64,000 bases of DNA from Paenibacillus_AP thailandensis (GCF_042685365.1 NZ_JBHUMY010000006.1:558001-622000), one strand, 5' to 3'; positions 8,825 to 17,361 are shown, numbered from the stretch's first letter. Numbers and translations: made by a program. Notes: generated by a model not told the origin, from the letters alone.

Positions 8825-9397
8825 ATGACAAACGAAAGGGGGAAGCGGCCGGTGATAACTGAAAAACCAAGCATCATTCTTATAACGGGCATCATGGCCA
8901 GCGGAAAATCGACCTTTGCGCAGCTCCTCGCCGAGCGCTTGGACAAGTCCGTCCATCTTCGCGGCGACGCGTTTCGAAAAATGATCGTCAATCATCGAAA
9001 GGAAATGAAGCCGAATCCTAGCGGAACGGAGGAATTAAACCAGCTTCTGCTTCGATACCGTCTTGCCGCGCAATCGGCGGACGCTTACGTGAAAGCCGGG
9101 TTTACGGTAGTCCTGCAAGACGTGGCGGTAGGTCCGGTGCTAACCGATATGATTTCGTATATCCAAACCCGTCCTCTTTATGTCGTTGTCCTGTGCCCGA
9201 ATCCCCAAGCGGTTGCGGACAGGGAGGCAAGGCGAATGAAAAAAGGGTACGGCGCATGGACGGTCGAAGGATTGGACCGGGTATTGCGGCAAAACACGCC
9301 GCGAATCGGCTTGTGGCTCGATTCCTCCGAGATGACGCCGAACGAAACGGTCTTCGAAATTGCAAATCGGTTGCAAGAAGCTCTTTTCGCTCCATAA
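8825..9397 (+). CDS. P-loop kinase-like NTP-binding protein
   Basis: A 190-residue protein with a Walker A loop ITGIMASGKSTFAQLLAERL near the N-terminus, then HLRGDAFRKMIV, an arrangement seen in small-molecule phosphotransferases and zeta-toxin/chloramphenicol-phosphotransferase-like proteins. The Walker B-like strand is FTVVLQDVAVGP. The substrate is unknown. The start at 8825 is supported by GGAGAGGAGG just upstream; the longer frame to 8759 lacks a ribosome site. It ends at a terminator that overlaps the convergent GNAT gene. Confidence 0.75.
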   Translation: MTNERGKRPVITEKPSIILITGIMASGKSTFAQLLAERLDKSVHLRGDAFRKMIVNHRKEMKPNPSGTEELNQLLLRYRLAAQSADAYVKAGFTVVLQDVAVGPVLTDMISYIQTRPLYVVVLCPNPQAVADREARRMKKGYGAWTVEGLDRVLRQNTPRIGLWLDSSEMTPNETVFEIANRLQEALFAP

Positions 9398-9419
9398 ATC
9401 GGTATTCCAATTCAAGCTT

Positions 9420-9445
9420 AACCAGCGGAAGCTGGTTATTTTTTT
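9420..9445 (+). terminator. Terminator overlapping a convergent gene end
   Basis: AACCAGC-GGAA-GCTGGTT then ATTTTTTT. It closes the kinase gene. Its 3' arm and T-tract overlap the last codons and stop of the convergent acetyltransferase. Confidence 0.8.
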
Positions 9446-9969
9446 CGATGGGCGGCTTCATACAACCCGATCCGAAAGCCTTTCACGAGCGTATCGCCGT
9501 TGTACAAATCCGTCTCATAGGCCCGCTCGAACCCAAGCCGCTCATACAGCCTGACGGCGGAGTCCATCATGTCGGAAGTATGAAGATTGAGCTGCTTCGC
9601 TCCAAGCGCGCGGGAGCGCCGGACGGCTTCCTTTATAAGCAGCGCCGCTATGCCTCTTCCTCGTGCTTCAGGAGATACGGCCAAGTACCGGATGATCGGA
9701 TTATGAATGCCAAGCTCCGGCCTGCCGTATGCTTCTGCGGAGGAAGCGAACAGCTGGACGCTGCCGACTATGCGCCCTTCCAGCGTTGCGACGATTCTGC
9801 CGATCGGTTTCCCTTCATCGAAAGAGGCGCCAAGCGCTTCTTTGTATTGCTCCCACTGCGGGCCGGGCAGCTCATCCGCGTATTGCTTATAAGCGTCTAA
9901 CAATACCTGTATAAAAGACTTGCGATCCTCCTCCGTTGCATCCCGAATAACGATATCGGCTGATCTCAT
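9436..9969 (-). CDS. GNAT family N-acetyltransferase
   Basis: A 177-residue single-domain acetyltransferase. The acetyl-CoA-binding motif A is YLAVSPEARGRGIAALLIKEAVRRSRALG, and the late LYERLGFERAYETDLYNGD segment is typical of the fold. The acceptor is not predictable. A GAGGAG lies about eight bases before the ATG at 9969. It is convergent with the kinase gene and divergent from the sulfur-regulator gene. Confidence 0.85.
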   Translation of the reverse strand: MRSADIVIRDATEEDRKSFIQVLLDAYKQYADELPGPQWEQYKEALGASFDEGKPIGRIVATLEGRIVGSVQLFASSAEAYGRPELGIHNPIIRYLAVSPEARGRGIAALLIKEAVRRSRALGAKQLNLHTSDMMDSAVRLYERLGFERAYETDLYNGDTLVKGFRIGLYEAAHRKK

Positions 9970-10056
9970 GCTCCCACTCCTCTTCCTAAGTTATACAACT
10001 ACTATAGTTTATAATTCCGACTATTCCTATATAGTAAAATAAATTTCAATACATGC

Positions 10057-10071
10057 ATAGAAAAGGTCTAT
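10057..10071. promoter_or_regulatory. LysR-type operator, copy 1 (ATAGA-N5-TCTAT)
   Basis: ATAGAAAAGGTCTAT, an interrupted dyad about 32 bp upstream of the -35 box of the LysR gene. The same pattern recurs at 11147-11161 and 19238-19252. In reverse orientation it is flanked by CGACCGAT, also found beside copy 2. The position fits an autoregulatory recognition site. Confidence 0.65.
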
Positions 10072-10102
10072 CGATCGGTCGTAAACGGGTCAAAGTTAAA
10101 AA

Positions 10103-10132
10103 TTGACAGATTCATTTCCTCTGATTTAAACT
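10103..10132 (+). promoter_or_regulatory. Sigma-A-type promoter of the LysR gene
   Basis: TTGACA (10103-10108) and TAAACT (10127-10132) with an 18-bp spacer. Transcription would begin near 10139. Confidence 0.6.
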
Positions 10133-10170
10133 ATCCATACCTTATCGAGCCAGTAGTTCTCTATTGATTT

Positions 10171-10196
10171 AATTCCTTGTTTTTCGATAAGGAATT
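10171..10196. promoter_or_regulatory. Inverted repeat in the LysR leader
   Basis: AATTCCTT and AAGGAATT, perfectly complementary, separated by ten bases, between the promoter and the start codon. In B. subtilis the corresponding regulator gene ytlI is repressed by CymR; this may be a repressor site of that kind, or an RNA hairpin. Confidence 0.45.
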
Positions 10197-10233
10197 ACGT
10201 ATTTATACGAGCAGTTAACGGAGGGAAGCGACG

Positions 10234-11112
10234 ATGAACATCGAGAACATCGAAGCGTTCGTGTATGTGAACCATTACGGCAGCTTTAATAAAGCCGCAG
10301 AGGTGCTTTTCCTATCCCAGCCGTCCGTAACCGCACGGATTCAGACGCTGGAGCGGGAGCTGGACTGCAGGCTGTTCGACCGGCTCGGAAAGCAAATTCT
10401 GCTTACCGAGAAAGGCAAACAATTTCTTCCTTATGCGCAGCAGATCCTTCAAACGATGCAAAAAGGGAAGCTTCACCTTCAGAACCGGGGGACCCGACGA
10501 AACGAGCTTCGGATCGGCAGCACGGTATCGGTGTCGAATTATTTGATCCCGGATTTATTGCCCAGATTGAGACAACGATTCCCGGAGTTGACGTTCAAGC
10601 TGACAACAGCTCCCTCGGACGATCTGGTGCACAAGCTTCTGGAACGGGAAATCGACATTGCCTTCGTAAGGAAGCTGGCGCATCCTTCGCTGCAATCCTA
10701 TTCGTTCTGCGAGGACCCGATTCGGCTGTACGTTTACGAAGGACACCCGTTTGCCGCGGCGGGGCGCGTCTCTATACACGATATTCGCCACCAGACGCTG
10801 GTCTTCTTTGAATGCGGCTCGTTGGACTGGCTGCGGCTGCATCGCGTATTCGAAAATTTGGAGCATCCGCCGAATATCGTGTTTCATGCGGATAACTCCG
10901 AGACGGCCAAGAAGCTGGTTCTTCAAAAAGCGGGAATCTGCTTCCTTCCCGGCTTATGCGTGAAAGAGGAAACGAGCAGAGGCGCCTTAATCCCGATTGA
11001 GATCGAAGAAACGAAAGGAATCTCGCTTCAAACGAATCTTATCGCCTTAACCGGAGAGAACGAGGAGTTTATCGAAGCGCTTCTCACCAAGGAGAGCGTA
11101 TACAGCATCTAG
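10234..11112 (+). CDS. LysR family regulator, YtlI/CysL-like, of the sulfur-salvage locus
   Basis: A 292-residue LysR-type activator. The N-terminal winged helix-turn-helix is NIEAFVYVNHYGSFNKAAEVLFLSQPSVTARIQTLERELDCRLFDR; the rest is the periplasmic-binding-like effector domain. It stands directly before, and in the same direction as, an operon with the gene order of the B. subtilis ytmI sulfur operon, which is activated by the LysR protein YtlI. A GGAGGG sets the start. Copies of one 15-bp dyad upstream of it and of two downstream transcription units suggest it controls all three. The inducer is unknown; O-acetylserine or N-acetylcysteine-type metabolites are reasonable guesses. Confidence 0.85.
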   Translation: MNIENIEAFVYVNHYGSFNKAAEVLFLSQPSVTARIQTLERELDCRLFDRLGKQILLTEKGKQFLPYAQQILQTMQKGKLHLQNRGTRRNELRIGSTVSVSNYLIPDLLPRLRQRFPELTFKLTTAPSDDLVHKLLEREIDIAFVRKLAHPSLQSYSFCEDPIRLYVYEGHPFAAAGRVSIHDIRHQTLVFFECGSLDWLRLHRVFENLEHPPNIVFHADNSETAKKLVLQKAGICFLPGLCVKEETSRGALIPIEIEETKGISLQTNLIALTGENEEFIEALLTKESVYSI

Positions 11113-11146
11113 TCCCCTTGCCGTTCATTAGTTTTTCAATCGACCG

Positions 11147-11161
11147 ATAGAGAAAGTCTAT
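11147..11161. promoter_or_regulatory. LysR-type operator, copy 2 (ATAGA-N5-TCTAT)
   Basis: ATAGAGAAAGTCTAT, preceded by CGACCG, 92 bp before the acetyltransferase start. No good -35/-10 pair is obvious downstream, as expected for an activator-dependent promoter. Confidence 0.65.
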
Positions 11162-11253
11162 TAGCGCAAAAAGACGGGCGGTGTTACATTAATAGCATAT
11201 TAATCCTCACTAAGTTTATAGGAACTATGTTTATTTAGAAAAGGGGTGGAGTC

Positions 11254-11772
11254 ATGAGCGAAATTTTTCGTCAAGCCGGCTTGGAAGACGCGGAGAGACT
11301 GCGGGAAGTAATCCATGAAGCTTACGCGCTTATCCGGGAGCTGAAGCTTCATTGGCCGGCCGCAAACGCCGGCCTGGCACAGATCCGGGATAACATCGCA
11401 CAGAACGAGTGTTATGTATTGGAGGTCAACGGCACGATCGTAGCCACGATTACGCTCTCGAAAACCGACCAGATTACGAAAGAAACGGGGCTGCCGTTTG
11501 TCAAATGGTTTGCCGTACATCCCAGCGAGCAAGGAAAAGGCTACGGCGACAAGCTGCTGACATGGATGGAGCAAAGCGTTATACGCGACAAGCTTGGAGC
11601 TCCTGCAGTGACGCTGGGAACCGCAGAGAAGCACCCTTGGCTGCTTCCGATGTATAAGCGGAGAGGCTACGAGAGCATCCGTACCGTCGATCCGGGCAAC
11701 GGCGACGGCATCATGCATTTGCTGCGCAAAGTGGTCAATCCCGCTTTGTTTGCGCACAGCCGGCAATCATAA
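11254..11772 (+). CDS. GNAT N-acetyltransferase, YtmI/SnaA-like
   Basis: A 172-residue acetyltransferase with the acetyl-CoA motif FAVHPSEQGKGYGDKLLTWMEQ and a GTAEKHPWLLPMYKRRGYE segment. As first gene of a ytmI-type operon it probably corresponds to YtmI (SnaA), which N-acetylates S-alkylcysteines before oxidative cleavage of the sulfur substituent in B. subtilis. The substrate assignment rests on synteny. GGGGTGGAG precedes the ATG, and a 37-bp gap separates it from the binding-protein gene. Confidence 0.75.
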   Translation: MSEIFRQAGLEDAERLREVIHEAYALIRELKLHWPAANAGLAQIRDNIAQNECYVLEVNGTIVATITLSKTDQITKETGLPFVKWFAVHPSEQGKGYGDKLLTWMEQSVIRDKLGAPAVTLGTAEKHPWLLPMYKRRGYESIRTVDPGNGDGIMHLLRKVVNPALFAHSRQS

Positions 11773-11809
11773 CGAACCAAACAAATAGAAACAACGGAGG
11801 GTCATTTCG

Positions 11810-12652
11810 ATGAAGAAAACATTTCTGCTGTCCGCAGCCTTAATCTTTACGCTGGCGGCTGCCGGGTGCGGTACAAACTCCGCCGATAAAGCAAGCGGAC
11901 AAGACAGTTCCGCAAGCCCTGCATCCGCAGGAGAACCGACAAAAATTATCGTCGGAACGGGGACCGGCTTTCCGAAGGTGTGCTTCATCGACGAGAACGG
12001 AAAGCTGACCGGCTTTGACGTGGAGCTCGTGAGAGAAATCGACAAGCGTCTCTCCGATTATGAATTTGAGTTCCAAACGATGGAATTTTCGAACCTGCTG
12101 CTCAGCCTGGAAACGAAGAAAATCGATTTCGTGGCGCACCAGATCGAGAAAAATCCGGAGCGGGAACAGAAATATTTGTTTAACAAAGAGCCTTACGCGT
12201 ACTGGCGGAATAAAATTATTGTCGCCAAGGACAACGAATCGATCAAGTCTCTCGACGACTTGGCCGGCCAAAAAGTATTGACCAGTTCAACAAGCGCGCA
12301 AGCGCAAATTCTTGAAAATTATAACAAGGACCATGAGAAGAAAATCGATATCGTATATCAAAACGGCGCGGCCAACGATACCGTCAGCCAAATAACGACC
12401 GGACGCGTCGCCGCCACGATCGGGGCCGACTTTACGCTTTCCTTGGTTGATCCGCAGTCCAAGCTGAAGACGGTCGGCGAAGATTTGAGCGAAGCCGATA
12501 TTTTGTTCGCCTTCCGCAAGGACGAGGCCGATTCGCAGAAGCTGGCCGATGCGATTGACGCGGCCCTGAAAGAGCTGAAATCCGACGGAACGCTCGGCAA
12601 GCTGAGCACGGAGTGGCTTGGCGCGGATTACACGGCGGAAGCCTCCAAATAG
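11810..12652 (+). CDS. Amino-acid ABC transporter substrate-binding lipoprotein (TcyJ/TcyK-like)
   Basis: A 280-residue family-3 solute-binding protein. The signal sequence ends in a lipobox, LAAAGC, with the lipidated Cys near residue 20, followed by a polar linker. The ligand-binding core has the usual DENGKLTGFDVELVREI and KKIDFVAHQIEKNPERE segments. It should deliver cystine, or a cysteine derivative, to the two permeases and ATPase that follow. B. subtilis has two binding proteins at this point (TcyJ and TcyK); only one is present here, so I do not choose between them. Confidence 0.85.
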   Translation: MKKTFLLSAALIFTLAAAGCGTNSADKASGQDSSASPASAGEPTKIIVGTGTGFPKVCFIDENGKLTGFDVELVREIDKRLSDYEFEFQTMEFSNLLLSLETKKIDFVAHQIEKNPEREQKYLFNKEPYAYWRNKIIVAKDNESIKSLDDLAGQKVLTSSTSAQAQILENYNKDHEKKIDIVYQNGAANDTVSQITTGRVAATIGADFTLSLVDPQSKLKTVGEDLSEADILFAFRKDEADSQKLADAIDAALKELKSDGTLGKLSTEWLGADYTAEASK

Positions 12653-12691
12653 CGCATCGGTCGATTTTAAGAAAAAGGGTGAGAACGCAAG

Positions 12692-13486
12692 ATGGAATAC
12701 GGCTTCGATATCGCCTATGTATTCGAATTTATCCCCAAGCTTCTGAGCACTTTGAGTACGACGCTGCAGATCGTGGCGGGAGCGGTTGCGGTAGGGCTGA
12801 TTGCCGGTTTGCTGGCGGCGCTGCCGCGTCTGTACCAAGTGCCGGTCCTTCGGAACCTGTCTATGGTTTACGTCTCTTTTTTCCGGGGAACGCCGATTCT
12901 TATCCAGCTGTTCTTGCTCTATTACGGCCTTCCGGAAATATTGAAGCTAATCCGAATCGACGCTTCGAAAGTGCCCGTTCTTTTCTTTGTCATTTTGACT
13001 TTCGGTCTTCACGCAGGCGCTTATATTTCGGAAAATATCCGGGCTGCGGTGTCGGCCGTCGACCGCGGACAGGTGGAAGCGGCATATGCGGTCGGAATGA
13101 CGGGATATCAGGCTTTTACCCGGATCGTGCTGCCGCAGGCGATCGCCATAGCGATACCGGTGTTCGGCAATGCGGTTATCGCCATGCTGAAGGATACCTC
13201 TCTCGCTTTTACGCTCGGAGTTATGGAAATGACGGGAAAAGCGCAAACGCTCGGAACGTTGACGCAGCATTTTATGGAAACGTACGTTTCGCTTGCTCTC
13301 ATCTATTTCGTTATCTGCTTTACGCTCGAGCGTGTCATATTTGCTCTGGAACGAAGGCTTCAGCGCCATATGCGCAAGGATACCGGGAACGGAGGCCGGT
13401 TCGCCTTCCGACGGCGCCAGACGCTTAGCCGCTTGACCCGTGAACTCATTCCGGACAACAAGGAGGTCCCGCGCTATGAAGCTTGA
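12692..13486 (+). CDS. tcyL: Amino-acid ABC transporter permease, TcyL-like
   Basis: A 264-residue inner-membrane permease of the His/Glu/Gln/Arg family with about five transmembrane segments. The cytoplasmic EAA loop is EAAYAVGMTGYQAFTRIVLPQA. SFFRGTPILIQLFLLYYG is the conserved entry to the second helix group. An AAAAGGGTGAG precedes the start. Its 3' end overlaps the next permease by 11 bases, so the two are probably translated together as a heterodimer. The hydrophilic C-terminal tail, about 30 residues and rich in Arg, is longer than usual. Confidence 0.85.
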   Translation: MEYGFDIAYVFEFIPKLLSTLSTTLQIVAGAVAVGLIAGLLAALPRLYQVPVLRNLSMVYVSFFRGTPILIQLFLLYYGLPEILKLIRIDASKVPVLFFVILTFGLHAGAYISENIRAAVSAVDRGQVEAAYAVGMTGYQAFTRIVLPQAIAIAIPVFGNAVIAMLKDTSLAFTLGVMEMTGKAQTLGTLTQHFMETYVSLALIYFVICFTLERVIFALERRLQRHMRKDTGNGGRFAFRRRQTLSRLTRELIPDNKEVPRYEA

Positions 13487-14186
13487 TCCGGGCTTTATAT
13501 GGACGGCTTTCATCCAGCTGCAATCCGCCATTCCGACTACGCTGGCCATCACGGTCGTTTCCGTCCTATGCGGTTTTATTATCGGCACGGCAACGGCGTT
13601 ATCCCGCATTTACCGCGTTCCGGTGCTGTCTCAGCTATCGGCCGGTTATGTGACGTTTATTCGCGGCACGCCGATGCTGACGCATCTGCTGCTCATCTAC
13701 TTCGGCGTACCGATGATCGTGGACGGGCTTGCCGCGCAGCTCGGGCTCGAATGGAATTCCGCCAAAATTCCGATGATCGCGTTTGCTTTCATCTCCTTTT
13801 CCATTACGGCCGGCGCTTACATGTCCGAGGTCGTCCGCTCCGGATTGCTCGCCGTGGACCGCGGGCAGATCGAAGCCGCATGGTCGGTCGGCATGACGAC
13901 GCCGCAAGCGCTTCGCCGTATCGTGTTTCCCCAGGCGCTGGCGGCAAGCCTGCCGAACTTGTCCAACTCCGTCATCGGCATGCTGCACGGGTCTACGCTT
14001 GCCTTTACGGTTTCGGTCGTAGACTTGAACGCGAAGGCTCAGATCGTCGCTTCGACCAACTGGAAGTTTTTTGAGGCATACTTGGCGGCGGCCTTGATCT
14101 TCTGGGGTTTGACGATCCTGATTGAACGCATTGCTGGCGTTATCGAGCGGAGAATCAACCTTTACAGCAGAGGAGGCGTAGCATGA
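13476..14186 (+). CDS. tcyM: Amino-acid ABC transporter permease, TcyM-like
   Basis: A 236-residue permease paralogous to the preceding one, with TFIRGTPMLTHLLLIYFGVPM and the EAA loop EAAWSVGMTTPQALRRIVFPQALA. The ATG at 13476 is nine bases after AGGAGG (13461-13466) and is preferred to the upstream frame extension. It overlaps the upstream permease by 11 bases and the ATPase gene by four (ATGA), so three subunits are translationally coupled. Confidence 0.85.
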   Translation: MKLDPGFIWTAFIQLQSAIPTTLAITVVSVLCGFIIGTATALSRIYRVPVLSQLSAGYVTFIRGTPMLTHLLLIYFGVPMIVDGLAAQLGLEWNSAKIPMIAFAFISFSITAGAYMSEVVRSGLLAVDRGQIEAAWSVGMTTPQALRRIVFPQALAASLPNLSNSVIGMLHGSTLAFTVSVVDLNAKAQIVASTNWKFFEAYLAAALIFWGLTILIERIAGVIERRINLYSRGGVA

Positions 14187-14935
14187 TCAAGCTAAGCGGC
14201 ATCCGAAAATCATACGGCCGGAATGAAGTGCTGAAGGGCATCGATCTGACGGTAGAGAAAGGCGAGGTCGTAGCCATCCTGGGACCAAGCGGGTCGGGAA
14301 AAACGACGCTGCTCCGCTGCATCAACTATTTGGAGAAGCCTAGCGACGGGGAAATCCGCATCGGGGATTTTACGCTGGATTGCAGACGCGCGGGCAAGAA
14401 GGATATTCGCGCGCTGCGCCTTCGGTCGGCGATGGTATTCCAGCAGTACAACCTGTTCAGCCATAAAACGGCGCTCGAGAATGTGACCGAAGGGCTTATC
14501 GTCGTGAAAAAAATGAACAAGGAAGAAGCGCGAAAACGCGGCATCCGGCTTCTTGAGAAAGTAGGGCTTGGAGCGAAGCTGGACGCTTACCCGAGCCAGC
14601 TTTCCGGCGGCCAGCAGCAGCGCGTCGGCATTGCGCGGGCGCTTGCCCTTGAGCCTGAGGTGATCCTGTTCGACGAGCCTACTTCTGCGCTCGACCCGGA
14701 GCTTGTAGGCGAGGTGCTGGACGTCATCCGCCGGATTGCCAAGGAAGGCATAACGATGATAATCGTCACGCACGAGATGGGGTTCGCGCAGGATGTCGCG
14801 GGTCATGTCGTCTTCATGGACGGGGGTATGATCGTCGAGGAGGGCCGTCCTTCCGAGTTGTTCGGAAATCCGAAAGAAGAGCGGACGAAGCAGTTTCTAA
14901 AGCGCATCGCCCCGGAGCCGAGCTATTCGATATAG
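14183..14935 (+). CDS. tcyN: Amino-acid ABC transporter ATP-binding protein, TcyN-like
   Basis: A 250-residue ABC ATPase complete with Walker A GPSGSGKTT, Q-loop VFQQYNLF, signature LSGGQQQR, Walker B VILFDEPTSALDPE and switch His in VTHEMGFA. It energises import through the two preceding permeases. The gene begins inside the stop of tcyM (ATGA overlap). A palindromic repeat and 89 bases separate it from the monooxygenase gene. Confidence 0.9.
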   Translation: MIKLSGIRKSYGRNEVLKGIDLTVEKGEVVAILGPSGSGKTTLLRCINYLEKPSDGEIRIGDFTLDCRRAGKKDIRALRLRSAMVFQQYNLFSHKTALENVTEGLIVVKKMNKEEARKRGIRLLEKVGLGAKLDAYPSQLSGGQQQRVGIARALALEPEVILFDEPTSALDPELVGEVLDVIRRIAKEGITMIIVTHEMGFAQDVAGHVVFMDGGMIVEEGRPSELFGNPKEERTKQFLKRIAPEPSYSI

Positions 14936-14958
14936 CGCTTGCCTTCGAGGCCGTGCTC

Positions 14959-14985
14959 AACTAAACGAAGCGTACGCTTTCAGTT
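14959..14985. repeat. Intergenic palindromic repeat, related to that at 16053-16139
   Basis: AACTAAACGAAGCG/TACGCTTTCAGTT can fold on itself (GAAGCG-TA-CGCTTTC core with AACT/AGTT ends). A closely similar AAAACGAAGCGGATGCTTTC core occurs after the monooxygenase gene, so both probably belong to one dispersed intergenic repeat family. Confidence 0.5.
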
Positions 14986-15024
14986 AACGCCCGATAGGGC
15001 ATTAGATTTTAGGAGGGGATGAAA

Positions 15025-16035
15025 ATGTCCGTCGCGATCAGTATTTTGGACCAAAGTCCGATCAATCCGGGCGAAACGTCAACGGAAGCTTTCGCTCATA
15101 CGCTTGTCTTGGCGCAAAGGGCGGAAGAGCTAGGATTTCGCCGGTTCTGGGTATCGGAGCATCATGACTCGGAGCATTTGGCGGGTTCGTCGCCGGAGGT
15201 GCTGATCTCCTATCTGCTTGCCAAAACGAATCGGATCCGCATCGGCTCGGGCGGCATTATGCTTCAGCACTACAGCCCGTATAAAGTGGCGGAAAACTTT
15301 CATGTGCTCGCGTCGCTTGCGCCGGGCCGCGTCGATCTTGGCGTCGGCCGAGCGCCGGGAGGTTTGCCGCGCAGCACGCAGGCGCTTCAGAGAGGAGTCG
15401 AAAACCCGCAATCGCTGACGGACAAAATTATCGAGCTGCGCCAGCATTTGGCGGGAAATCCGGACGAAGGCGGCCCTCTTGCGGGCTTGAAGGCAACGCC
15501 GCTTCCGGAAATTGAGCCGGAGCTTCATTTGCTCGGCGCTTCAAACAGCAGCGCGGAGCTGGCGGCGAGCCTCGGACTCCCTTATGTATTCTCCTTGTTT
15601 ATCGGGGGCGATGAACAGGCGGCCGTTGAGGCCGTGCAGAAATACCGGGAACAGTTCAACTACGCGCACGGGTCTTCGCCGCAGGCGATTCTGGCCTTGT
15701 CCGCCATCGTTGCGGATACGGACGAGGAAGCGGAAAGCTTGATTGTGCCTCACAAGCTGGTGAAGGTCTATCTCGCCAGCGGACGCAAAGTGACGCTTGG
15801 AACGGTCGAGCAGGCGGAGGAGTACGGACGCCAAGCCGGCGAGCCGTATACCATCGAAGAGAAGGAGCCGTTAGTGACGGCAGGCTCCAAAGAGACCGTG
15901 CGCGGCAAGCTCCTTGCTTTGCAGGAAGCGGCCGGCGTCGATGAATTTATCGTCACGACGAATATCGCGCCTTTTGAGAAGCGGGTTCGTTCATATGAGC
16001 TGTTAAGCGAGGCGTTTGCAGAAGTGACGGCTTAA
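15025..16035 (+). CDS. Luciferase-like (LLM) flavin-dependent monooxygenase, YtmO/CmoO-like
   Basis: A 336-residue bacterial-luciferase-fold protein of the MsnO8 subfamily: SILDQSPINPGETSTEAF at the start, RRFWVSEHHDSEHLAGSSPEVL, then RIRIGSGGIMLQHYSPYKVAENFHVLASLAPGRVDLGVGRAPGG. It uses reduced FMN and oxygen supplied by a separate reductase. Placed as YtmO is in the B. subtilis operon, it is a likely component of oxidative C-S cleavage of N-acetyl-S-alkylcysteines. AGGAGG is eight bases from the ATG at 15025 but only two from that at 15019, so 15025 is chosen. No flavin reductase is encoded nearby. Confidence 0.8.
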   Translation: MSVAISILDQSPINPGETSTEAFAHTLVLAQRAEELGFRRFWVSEHHDSEHLAGSSPEVLISYLLAKTNRIRIGSGGIMLQHYSPYKVAENFHVLASLAPGRVDLGVGRAPGGLPRSTQALQRGVENPQSLTDKIIELRQHLAGNPDEGGPLAGLKATPLPEIEPELHLLGASNSSAELAASLGLPYVFSLFIGGDEQAAVEAVQKYREQFNYAHGSSPQAILALSAIVADTDEEAESLIVPHKLVKVYLASGRKVTLGTVEQAEEYGRQAGEPYTIEEKEPLVTAGSKETVRGKLLALQEAAGVDEFIVTTNIAPFEKRVRSYELLSEAFAEVTA

Positions 16036-16052
16036 ATAGCTTATGAAACTTG

Positions 16053-16139
16053 GAAGCCCAGCTTCACAAAACGAAGCGGATGCTTTCGAAGCAACGTTTT
16101 GTTGCGATGATATTCGAAGAAGCCCAGCTTCACAAAACG
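16053..16139. repeat. 21-bp direct repeat flanking a palindromic core
   Basis: GAAGCCCAGCTTCACAAAAC plus one more matching base occurs at 16053-16073 and again at 16119-16139. Between them lie GCTTTCGAAGC and AACGTTTTGTT palindromes. The unit resembles 14959-14985. It separates two genes of an operon without a T-tract and so need not end transcription. Confidence 0.65.
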
Positions 16140-16156
16140 TCTGAGGAGGAGCGCTG

Positions 16157-17344
16157 ATGAGCAAAGAAATCAAGTATCGCAGCGCGGCATCGCTTGCGGG
16201 ACGGCTGACGGAGATCCGCAGGGAACTGCACCGTTATCCGGAGCTGTCGCACGAGGAATTCGAAACAACGGCTAGAATAAAGCGATGGCTTGAGGCGGAA
16301 GGCATCCGAATTGCGCGCTATCCGCTGAGGACGGGCGTCATCGCAGAGGTAGGAGGCCGGCATGGCGGGCCGATCGTCGCGCTGCGGGCGGATATCGATG
16401 CGCTGCCGATTCAGGAGCAGACAGGTCTCCCGTTTGCCTCGGCCGTTCCGGGCAAAATGCACGCCTGCGGCCACGATTTTCATACCGCCGCTTTGATCGG
16501 CGCCGCTTATTTGCTGAAGGAACGGGAGGATGAGCTCCAGGGGACGGTCAGACTTCTGTTCCAGCCTGCCGAAGAGAAGGCGTCCGGTGCGCGCAAAGTA
16601 GTGGAAAGCGGCGCGCTTGAAGGGGTCCGAGCCGTATTCGGTTTGCATAATAAACCGGATCTTCCCGTAGGCACGATCGGCATTAAAGGCGGTCCGCTTA
16701 TGGCTGCCGCAGACGGTTTTGTCGTGGAGGTGGCCGGCCAAGGCTCGCATGCCGCCGTACCCGAGGCGGGCATCGATCCGATCGTCACCGCTTCGCATAT
16801 CGTGGCGGCGCTGCAGTCGATCGTCAGCCGCAGCGTAAGCGCGCTCGATAGCGCCGTCATCAGCGTGACGAAGCTGCATAGCGGCACCGTCTGGAACGTT
16901 ATTCCCGAGAAGGCGGTGCTTGAAGGAACGATACGTACGTTTGATGCGGGCGTCCGCAGCCGCGTGCTCGACCGGTTTGCCCAAGTCGTCGAAGGAGTGG
17001 CGTCCGCTTATGGAACAAGCGCATCCATACGCTGGGTCGAAGGACCGCCGCCGGTCCGCAACGACGAAGCTCTGGCCGGGCTGGGCTGGAAGGAGGCGGA
17101 GCAATTAGGGCTTCTGCCCGTCGTTCCGACGCCTTCGCCCGCCGGAGAAGACTTCTCCGTCTACCAGCAGCATGTGCCGGGCTTGTTCGTATTTCTCGGA
17201 ACGGCGGGGCCTCACGAATGGCATCATCCGGCTTTCGATCTGGATGAACGCGCCCTGCCGATCGCGGCCGATTTTTTGGCCGGACTCGCAGAACGCGCGA
17301 TTGCGAACTTCACGGTCGGAGCACAAAGCCGGCCATCCTATTAA
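16157..17344 (+). CDS. M20 family amidohydrolase (N-acyl-amino-acid deacetylase, SndA-like)
   Basis: A 395-residue metallo-hydrolase of the M20D/carboxypeptidase Ss1 group. Metal-binding landmarks are MHACGHDFHTAAL, the catalytic/metal Glu pair in FQPAEEKASGA, and the late PSPAGEDFSVY and WHHPAFDLDE segments. B. subtilis ytm-type operons carry an enzyme of this class (SndA/YtnL) that removes the N-acetyl group after sulfur dealkylation, releasing cysteine, and that role fits here. GAGGAGG precedes the start. The next gene begins 17 bases after the stop. Confidence 0.85.
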   Translation: MSKEIKYRSAASLAGRLTEIRRELHRYPELSHEEFETTARIKRWLEAEGIRIARYPLRTGVIAEVGGRHGGPIVALRADIDALPIQEQTGLPFASAVPGKMHACGHDFHTAALIGAAYLLKEREDELQGTVRLLFQPAEEKASGARKVVESGALEGVRAVFGLHNKPDLPVGTIGIKGGPLMAAADGFVVEVAGQGSHAAVPEAGIDPIVTASHIVAALQSIVSRSVSALDSAVISVTKLHSGTVWNVIPEKAVLEGTIRTFDAGVRSRVLDRFAQVVEGVASAYGTSASIRWVEGPPPVRNDEALAGLGWKEAEQLGLLPVVPTPSPAGEDFSVYQQHVPGLFVFLGTAGPHEWHHPAFDLDERALPIAADFLAGLAERAIANFTVGAQSRPSY

Positions 17345-17361
17345 AATCGGAGGGAATCGAC

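Noticed and set aside
9193..9900. 235-codon + strand frame bridging the kinase and GNAT genes
   Set aside because: Crosses a terminator and two well-supported convergent genes; no family match.
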